Source: Lachnospiraceae bacterium UBA4381 (GTDB taxonomy: Bacteria > Bacillota > Clostridia > Lachnospirales > Lachnospiraceae). Taken from it: a stretch of DNA of 10,830 bases. The notes under the pieces were generated by a model. That model saw only the letters and a list, made by a program, of their open reading frames with translations. It had not been told where the DNA came from and did not search any database. The position numbers and the translations under genes are program-made. The stretch spans positions 1 to 10,830 of the forward strand of contig DGRT01000024.1 in assembly GCA_002391105.1 (NCBI GenBank). The letters run 5' to 3'. This document shows, one piece after another, positions 5,980 through 10,830 of the stretch. Position 1 is the stretch's first letter, and each line of letters starts with the position of its first letter.

Positions 5980-8394
5980 ATGTTAACAAAAATAATAAAA
6001 TCAAACTTCAAAAACGACTTGTCCCATATGGTAACCTTTTTCCTCATAATGGTTCTTGCGGTATTCATGTTCCATACAGGAATAGCGATTTTACTAGGAT
6101 ATTCTTCGCTTCATAGAGATAAGCTTGAGGAGTATAACTTTGCAGATGTATGTGTGCTGAGTGCACTGAAGGATGAGGATAAAGATAAGATTGAAGAGAT
6201 TATCTTAAATGATGAGGGGATAGAATCCTATGAAAAAGTCTATCCAGTAATGAAAGAATTTCAGATGAAAAAAGACGGATCAGAAGAAGATTCGAAGAAT
6301 ATGTATGACATGTCAACATATACTCTGCCGGTTCTTCCATATGGAGAGTGGGGTGAAATTGAAGCTCCACATTTTGTAGAATTATCAGAAGAGGAATATG
6401 AGAATCCAATCTATTTATCGTACTATTATAATACTAATCTGTTTAAGGCGGAGCTGGGCGATAGTATAGATGTAAAGGTTGGAAATAAATATTATACTTT
6501 TCAAGTTGCTGGAATTTTTGAATCTTTAATTTCAAGTGCGGATGGAATCACATATGTTTCGCCCTCGCTTTATAACGAGTGGAAAACAGAGGAATATAAC
6601 TTACAGCAAAGTGCTATAGAAAAAACTGCTGAGGAACAGGGCGAGACAGAGAATCCGGAAAGTGATTCTGGATATTCGACAACAATATTCTACATGAAGC
6701 TTGCTCCGGGAGCGAAATCTTCAGATGTTGAGGGGCGACTTACGAAGTCCTTCAGTGAGCATAGTATTCTTGCAAATGCAATAGGAGTAGATATAATAAT
6801 AGCTTCCTTCACATATATGCAAAATTTAATTGCTGCAATGATGTTTGCGTTTGCACTTATCATAACCTTAATTGCTGTAGTAATCATATATTTCAGGATT
6901 TCAAATAGTATAGAACAAAATATAGTGAATATCGGAGCATTAAAGGCTTTGGGGTATACATCCAGACAGATAAGGCTGGGGATAGTTATAGAGTTTATGC
7001 TAACTACTGCACTGGCCACAATTCTGGGTATTGTTTCTTCAAAAATAGTTTTACCTATTTTTGAATATATGATACGAGGCTTTAGTGGAGTTACGTGGGA
7101 TTCAACATTTACAACCGGCGCAATTCTTATAACAATGATTATGATACTTGGGTCAGTTCTTATAGTTTCCTTCACTAGTACAAGAGGGATAGGAAAACTG
7201 GATCCTGTTGTAGCACTAAGGTTCGGAATAAATACTCACAGTTTTAAGAAGAATTATGCACCTATCGAAAAAACAGGTGGACCGCTTACTTGGATAATGG
7301 CACTAAAGTCAGTACTAAGTAGTACGAAACAGAACATTATTCTCTTTATAGTTATGACTTCTATAGGGATAGTTACTACATTTTCGGCATTTCTAGCATA
7401 TAACTGCGTTTATGATTCATCTTCTCTATATAGAATGCTTCAGCTGGTCGGGTCAGATGTCGATTTTATTTTTAAAGAGGATCCAAATGCAATAGCTGAG
7501 ATAAGGGAAATTCCTGGAGTGGAAAGCGTGTTTTGGAAAGATTCAACTGGAATGACAGCTGAGGGCTATGCGGTTGATTCGACAATAACAGATGATTGGA
7601 ATGCTATACCTGATGTAAATGTATATGAGGGCAGAATACCTAAGTATGATAATGAGGTTGCCGCAGGTGGAGCTCTTGCTAGAACTCTTGGTGTGGGTAT
7701 TGGCGACGAGATAGAAATATCGTATGGAACAGAGAACCGAAAATATATAATAACCGGGCTTGAACAATCAGTATCAAATAATGGAATGGACATATCTCTC
7801 ACAGAAGAGGGAGCAGAACATCTGGGTTATAAAGCATCCAAGAATAATTATGGCATATTTGTTAAAAATCATTCTGTTGCTGATTCCAGGAAGATAGTTG
7901 AGAGCGTTCAGAATATGTATGGTGATAAAATAAATGGCTTTGGAAATGTTTTAGAATCTCTTAGTACTGGAGAAGATCCTGTGATTTTAATAGCGTCACT
8001 TATGGTTGGTGTTATGGTTGTCATTTGCGTTCTGGTAATTGTGTTATCTCTAAACCTTTTGGTTAAAACACAAATTATAAAGAAACAGCAGGAGATAGGA
8101 ATAAAGAAGGCGCTGGGATTTTCAAGTGGTCAGTTAAGGATAGAACTTATACTTTCTATGTTGCCTCAGATATTTGTTGGAGCAGTAGTTGGTTCGGTAC
8201 TTGGAGGTATGTGGTCGAATTCGATACTTGCTGGATTACTTTCTTCTATAGGCATAATGAAATCAAGTATGACCATGTTCACATGGATGCCGGTAGTGTC
8301 TGTTATTTTCGGACTTGTTGTTTCAGCAGTTTTCATATGGATAATGTCCAGCCGTATAAAGCGAATCTCCGCTTACTCATTAATAACAGAATAA
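5980..8394 (+). CDS. ABC transporter permease with two FtsX domains
   Basis: This 804-residue membrane protein is built as two 4-TM halves: TM1 about 17-39, a large extracellular domain (about 41-278), TM2-4 about 282-304, 336-362 and 378-400, then TM5 about 452-474, a second extracellular domain (about 476-664), and TM6-8 about 668-694, 725-747 and 768-790. Each half carries an FtsX domain with the cytoplasmic coupling signature: IGALKALGYTSRQIR (318-332) and IGIKKALGFSSGQLR (706-720). The first extracellular domain resembles MacB periplasmic-core folds and contains an acidic low-complexity stretch (about 213-232). One chain with both halves could work as a monomer with two ATPases. The 8-TM plan differs from the 10-TM BceB permeases. 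No strong SD precedes ATG 5980, so translation probably relies on the ATPase gene ending 4 bp upstream. The substrate is unknown. Confidence 0.93.
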   Translation: MLTKIIKSNFKNDLSHMVTFFLIMVLAVFMFHTGIAILLGYSSLHRDKLEEYNFADVCVLSALKDEDKDKIEEIILNDEGIESYEKVYPVMKEFQMKKDGSEEDSKNMYDMSTYTLPVLPYGEWGEIEAPHFVELSEEEYENPIYLSYYYNTNLFKAELGDSIDVKVGNKYYTFQVAGIFESLISSADGITYVSPSLYNEWKTEEYNLQQSAIEKTAEEQGETENPESDSGYSTTIFYMKLAPGAKSSDVEGRLTKSFSEHSILANAIGVDIIIASFTYMQNLIAAMMFAFALIITLIAVVIIYFRISNSIEQNIVNIGALKALGYTSRQIRLGIVIEFMLTTALATILGIVSSKIVLPIFEYMIRGFSGVTWDSTFTTGAILITMIMILGSVLIVSFTSTRGIGKLDPVVALRFGINTHSFKKNYAPIEKTGGPLTWIMALKSVLSSTKQNIILFIVMTSIGIVTTFSAFLAYNCVYDSSSLYRMLQLVGSDVDFIFKEDPNAIAEIREIPGVESVFWKDSTGMTAEGYAVDSTITDDWNAIPDVNVYEGRIPKYDNEVAAGGALARTLGVGIGDEIEISYGTENRKYIITGLEQSVSNNGMDISLTEEGAEHLGYKASKNNYGIFVKNHSVADSRKIVESVQNMYGDKINGFGNVLESLSTGEDPVILIASLMVGVMVVICVLVIVLSLNLLVKTQIIKKQQEIGIKKALGFSSGQLRIELILSMLPQIFVGAVVGSVLGGMWSNSILAGLLSSIGIMKSSMTMFTWMPVVSVIFGLVVSAVFIWIMSSRIKRISAYSLITE

Positions 8395-8399
8395 TGTAA

Positions 8400-9962
8400 T
8401 TAAAAGATTTTGGTTGTCCACTGAGTGCAGTCCCAAACTTCTGTAGCTATATCTTCGTAGAATTCTGGCTCGTGGCAAACCATAAGAATGCTACCCTTAT
8501 AATCTTTTAGAGCTCTGGCGAGTTCTTCCTTGGCGTCTACATCGAGATGATTTGTAGGCTCATCAAGAACAAGCAGGTTGGACTCTCGGTTAATAAGCTT
8601 GCAGAGTCTGACCTTTGCCTGCTCGCCCCCAGATAGGACTTTACATTTACTTTCGATATGCTTGGTGGTGAGACCACATTTTGCTAGAGCAGATCTTACT
8701 TCATATTGAGTAAAGCCTGGGAATTCGTTCCATATTTCCTGAAGACAAGTGGTTTCGATGTCGGAAGGCATCTCCTGTTCGAAGTAGCCAATTTCAAGGT
8801 TCTCGCCTAATTCAACGGAGCCACTTATAGAAGGGATAAGGCCGAGGATACTCTTAAGTAGAGTGGTTTTACCTATACCGTTTGCGCCAGTCAGGACTAT
8901 TCTGGAACCTCTCTCCATAGAAATGTTGAGAGGAGAAGAAAGGGGCTCGTCGTACCCGATAACAAGCTCTGTTGTTTCGAATAAAACCTTGCTAGGTGTT
9001 TTTGCAACCTTGAAGTTGAACTCTGGCTTCGGTTTGTCATATATCTTCTCAATGATATCCATGTTGTCGAGCTTCTTCTGACGAGACATGGCCATATTAC
9101 GAGTTGCAACTCTAGCTTTATTTCTAGCAACGAAATCTTTAAGCTCTGCGATTTCCTGCTGCTGACGATTGTATGCAGCTTCTCGCTGAGCTTTTTTCAT
9201 TTCATATACTTCGGTGAACTTGTCATAGTCACCCACATAGCGGTCCAGGCTGTGGTATTGGCCATCCATGTGATAGATGATATTTATTACACTATTTAAA
9301 AATGGTATATCATGGGAAATGAGTATAAATGCATTTTCATAATTCTGCAGGTATCTCTTAAGCCATTCGATATGCTCCGAATCAAGGTAATTCGTTGGCT
9401 CGTCGAGGAGCAGTATGTCAGGCTTTTCTAGAAGAAGCTTACCTAGAAGAATCTTAGTTCTCTGGCCTCCGGAGAGCTCGGTCACATCTCTATCTAGTCC
9501 TAGGTCGAGTAGACCTAGAGCCCTTGCAACTTCTTCTACCTTAGCATCGATCATATAGAAGTCGTGATTTGTAAGAAGGTCCTGGATAGTTCCGGTTTCT
9601 TCCATGTATTCCGTCATTTCTTCCTCAGTGGCATCGGCCATCTTATCATAGAGCTCGTTCACTCGAGCTTCCATTTCATATAGTGAATCAAAGGCGCTTG
9701 ATAGGACGTCACGAATAGTCATGCCTTCCTTAAGAGCGGCATGCTGATCGAGATAACCAACCTTTACATTTTTAGCCCATTCGATTTTTCCTTCGTCAGG
9801 CATCAGTTTTCCAGTTATTATATTCATGAAGGTAGACTTACCTTCGCCGTTTGCACCGATAAGTCCAATATGCTCCCCTGCAAGAAGTCTGAAAGATACA
9901 TCATCAAAGATAGCTCTGTCACCAAAACCGTGAGTCAGGTGTTCAACATTTAATATACTCAT
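8400..9962 (-). CDS. yfmM: ABC-F family ATPase, YfmM-like (ribosome-associated)
   Basis: This 520-residue soluble protein has two ATPase domains in one chain and no membrane segment. NBD1: Walker A GANGEGKST (36-44), LSGGQ (163-167), Walker B ILLLDE (183-188), H217. NBD2: Walker A GANGIGKTT (359-367), LSGGE (443-447), Walker B LLVLDE (463-468), H497. The basic helical linker between them (about 250-310, with FVARNKARVATRNMAMSRQKK) is the P-site-tRNA interaction region of ABC-F proteins, which act in the ribosomal E site to relieve stalled or misplaced states. The start, linker and C terminus (ending WDCTQWTTKIF) fit Bacillus YfmM, which is of nearly the same length, as I recall it. Its exact cellular role is unsettled. 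AAAGGA (9970-9975) lies 7 nt upstream of ATG. The lack of a long leader argues against an antibiotic-inducible resistance factor. Confidence 0.93.
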   Translation of the reverse strand: MSILNVEHLTHGFGDRAIFDDVSFRLLAGEHIGLIGANGEGKSTFMNIITGKLMPDEGKIEWAKNVKVGYLDQHAALKEGMTIRDVLSSAFDSLYEMEARVNELYDKMADATEEEMTEYMEETGTIQDLLTNHDFYMIDAKVEEVARALGLLDLGLDRDVTELSGGQRTKILLGKLLLEKPDILLLDEPTNYLDSEHIEWLKRYLQNYENAFILISHDIPFLNSVINIIYHMDGQYHSLDRYVGDYDKFTEVYEMKKAQREAAYNRQQQEIAELKDFVARNKARVATRNMAMSRQKKLDNMDIIEKIYDKPKPEFNFKVAKTPSKVLFETTELVIGYDEPLSSPLNISMERGSRIVLTGANGIGKTTLLKSILGLIPSISGSVELGENLEIGYFEQEMPSDIETTCLQEIWNEFPGFTQYEVRSALAKCGLTTKHIESKCKVLSGGEQAKVRLCKLINRESNLLVLDEPTNHLDVDAKEELARALKDYKGSILMVCHEPEFYEDIATEVWDCTQWTTKIF

Positions 9963-9997
9963 TTTTGATTCCTTTAATTTGTTATAGTCTGGGACAT

Positions 9998-10003
9998 ATT
10001 ATA
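9998..10003 (-). promoter_or_regulatory. Candidate -10 box for the ABC-F gene
   Basis: TATAAT on the minus strand, with a weak -35 (TTTATT, 17 bp upstream, at 10021-10026). Initiation near 9991 would give a leader of about 29 nt, enough for the ribosome binding site only. Confidence 0.4.
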
Positions 10004-10038
10004 TATTTTATTTCCGAATAAATAAATGGTGATTTTGA

Positions 10039-10066
10039 TTGATTTTTCTGAGTAAATGTTTATAAT
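10039..10066 (+). promoter_or_regulatory. Candidate promoter of the SLC13-type permease gene
   Basis: TTGATT (10039-10044) and a consensus TATAAT (10061-10066) are 16 bp apart. Initiation near 10073 leaves about 32 nt before the TTG start. This is the best-matching promoter in the window. A second TTGATT copy lies at 10035-10040. Confidence 0.6.
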
Positions 10067-10104
10067 TCATTTTCGTGTATAGATGAAATGAGAGGTCGAT
10101 CAAG

Positions 10105-10830
10105 TTGGAATTAAAGAATAAGCTTATTGAAATATTTAAAAAGGATTCGGTGCTAATCATATCAGGAGTTCTCGCTTTGGTATCCTGTATATTCGTAAAG
10201 CCTGATATGGATTATATTGGTTATATAAATTTTCGTGTGCTTGCGATTCTTTTCTCGCTTATGCTCGTAGTGAGTGCTTATATCAGAATAGGTACATTTG
10301 ATTTCTTCACTAATAAGCTACTAGGAAAGATTCATTCTGAAAAAAATATCTCACTGTTTCTCGTGGTTTTATCCTTTTTTATGAGTATGCTACTTACAAA
10401 TGATGTTACTCTCGTTACGCTTGTGCCTTTTGCACTAAATGTATTAAAGGCCTTTAAAGATAGAAGAAGGACCATGTTTACGCTTATCCTGATGACCGTG
10501 TCAGCAAATCTTGGAAGTATGCTGACACCGATCGGAAATCCCCAGAATCTTTATCTATATACTGAATATAATATTGCGCTTACGGACTTTATTAAACTGA
10601 TGCTTCCTTATAGTGCTGCATCACTTATTCTGCTAGTGGTAAGTGTAATTCTTCTAAATAAAACGGATAAAACGGTTGATACTGCGGTGACAGAGGAAGT
10701 ATCTTCTCCCAAGAGAGTGCCTCTTATCGTTTACACTATTTTATTTGTTTTGTGTCTGCTTACAGTTTCTAATATAATTAGTTTTACAGTTATGTTAGCA
10801 GTTGTTGCGCTAGTCGTTTTAATATTTGAT
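10105..10830 (+). CDS. SLC13/ArsB-type ion or anion permease (5' part, TTG start)
   Basis: An open frame of 242 codons runs off the right edge, encoding a very hydrophobic protein of the ion transporter superfamily (ArsB, NhaD, CitMHS, SLC13/DASS). Membrane segments are visible at about residues 16-32, 44-62, 83-113, 124-142, 164-184, 205-225 and 227-241. Two family hallmarks are present: LLTNDVTLVTLVP (97-108, an unwound substrate or ion-binding helix) and SMLTPIGNPQNL (138-149, with the conserved G-N-P-x-N). Substrate may be a carboxylate, arsenite, sulfate or Na+/H+; the fragment does not decide this. The start is taken as TTG 10105, with AGAGG (10091-10095) 9 nt upstream. An in-frame TGA at 10084 leaves no ATG before this point, and the next in-frame ATG is codon 35, after the first membrane segment. 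Confidence 0.85.
   Translation, partial: MELKNKLIEIFKKDSVLIISGVLALVSCIFVKPDMDYIGYINFRVLAILFSLMLVVSAYIRIGTFDFFTNKLLGKIHSEKNISLFLVVLSFFMSMLLTNDVTLVTLVPFALNVLKAFKDRRRTMFTLILMTVSANLGSMLTPIGNPQNLYLYTEYNIALTDFIKLMLPYSAASLILLVVSVILLNKTDKTVDTAVTEEVSSPKRVPLIVYTILFVLCLLTVSNIISFTVMLAVVALVVLIFD

Noticed and set aside
6690..7175. 161-codon minus-strand frame inside the permease gene
   Set aside because: It is antisense to a well-supported FtsX-domain region; its Ile-rich sequence is what the reverse of a membrane-protein gene gives, and it has no ribosome binding site or domain.
8359..8374. AAGCG/CGCTT 5-bp hairpin near the permease 3' end as a terminator
   Set aside because: The stem is short, it lies inside the coding sequence and no T tract follows on either strand.
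2033..8394. Classic Bce/Vra bacitracin-type detoxification module
   Set aside because: The kinase has a sensor domain of about 110 residues outside the membrane and the permease has two 4-TM halves with two large extracellular domains. Bce systems have almost no kinase sensor and a 10-TM permease with one large extracellular domain.
8400..9962. ABC-F protein as a dedicated antibiotic-resistance factor
   Set aside because: The sequence fits the YfmM group rather than Vga/Msr/Lsa types, and no attenuator leader is present.
10088..10114. 8-codon ATG frame overlapping the TTG start of the SLC13-type gene
   Set aside because: No separate ribosome binding site could be seen for it; the nearby AGAGG lies after its ATG and fits the TTG start.

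Overview
The window looks like chromosome of a low-GC Gram-positive anaerobe, most likely a Clostridia/Lachnospiraceae-type organism (Butyrivibrio/Roseburia-like). This rests on the A+T-rich sequence with frequent AGA and ATA codons, strong AGGAGG-type ribosome binding sites, a membrane-anchored exported protein with no outer-membrane features, an iron-sulfur-flavoprotein-like gene, and an ABC-F ATPase close to Bacillus YfmM. Genus is an inference. No tRNA, rRNA, insertion sequence, CRISPR array or phage gene was seen.

Layout. Positions 1-118 hold the 3' end of an unrecognised gene. Next come a GNAT N-acetyltransferase (182-628) and a flavodoxin-like NAD(P)H oxidoreductase with a CX2CX2CX5C cluster motif (664-1203), probably co-transcribed. 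After a 180-bp gap with nothing convincing in it comes a Nudix hydrolase with an extra N-terminal domain (1384-1986).

The core of the window (about 2000-8394) is one co-directional module: an OmpR-family response regulator, a two-TM sensor histidine kinase, an exported Ig-like protein held by a C-terminal TM anchor, a MacB/LolD/SalX-type ABC ATPase, and an 804-residue permease with two FtsX domains. The likely logic is that the kinase senses an envelope signal and phosphorylates the regulator. The regulator then acts at the 103-bp gap before the Ig-like gene, where four TAAT-centred repeats lie 11, 11 and 10 bp apart, as expected for tandem OmpR/PhoB-type binding. This would switch on an envelope-protein/ABC-transporter unit. 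The substrate is unknown; antimicrobial peptide export or sensing, or an envelope-remodelling function, are both plausible. The regulator start is itself unusual: it sits in an 11-bp direct repeat and is overlapped by a 23-codon leader ORF with its own good ribosome binding site.

The permease converges, with a 5-bp gap, on a minus-strand YfmM-like ABC-F ATPase (8400-9962). This is divergent from a TTG-started SLC13/ArsB-type ion permease (10105 to the window edge). The 142-bp divergent spacer carries a candidate promoter for each gene.
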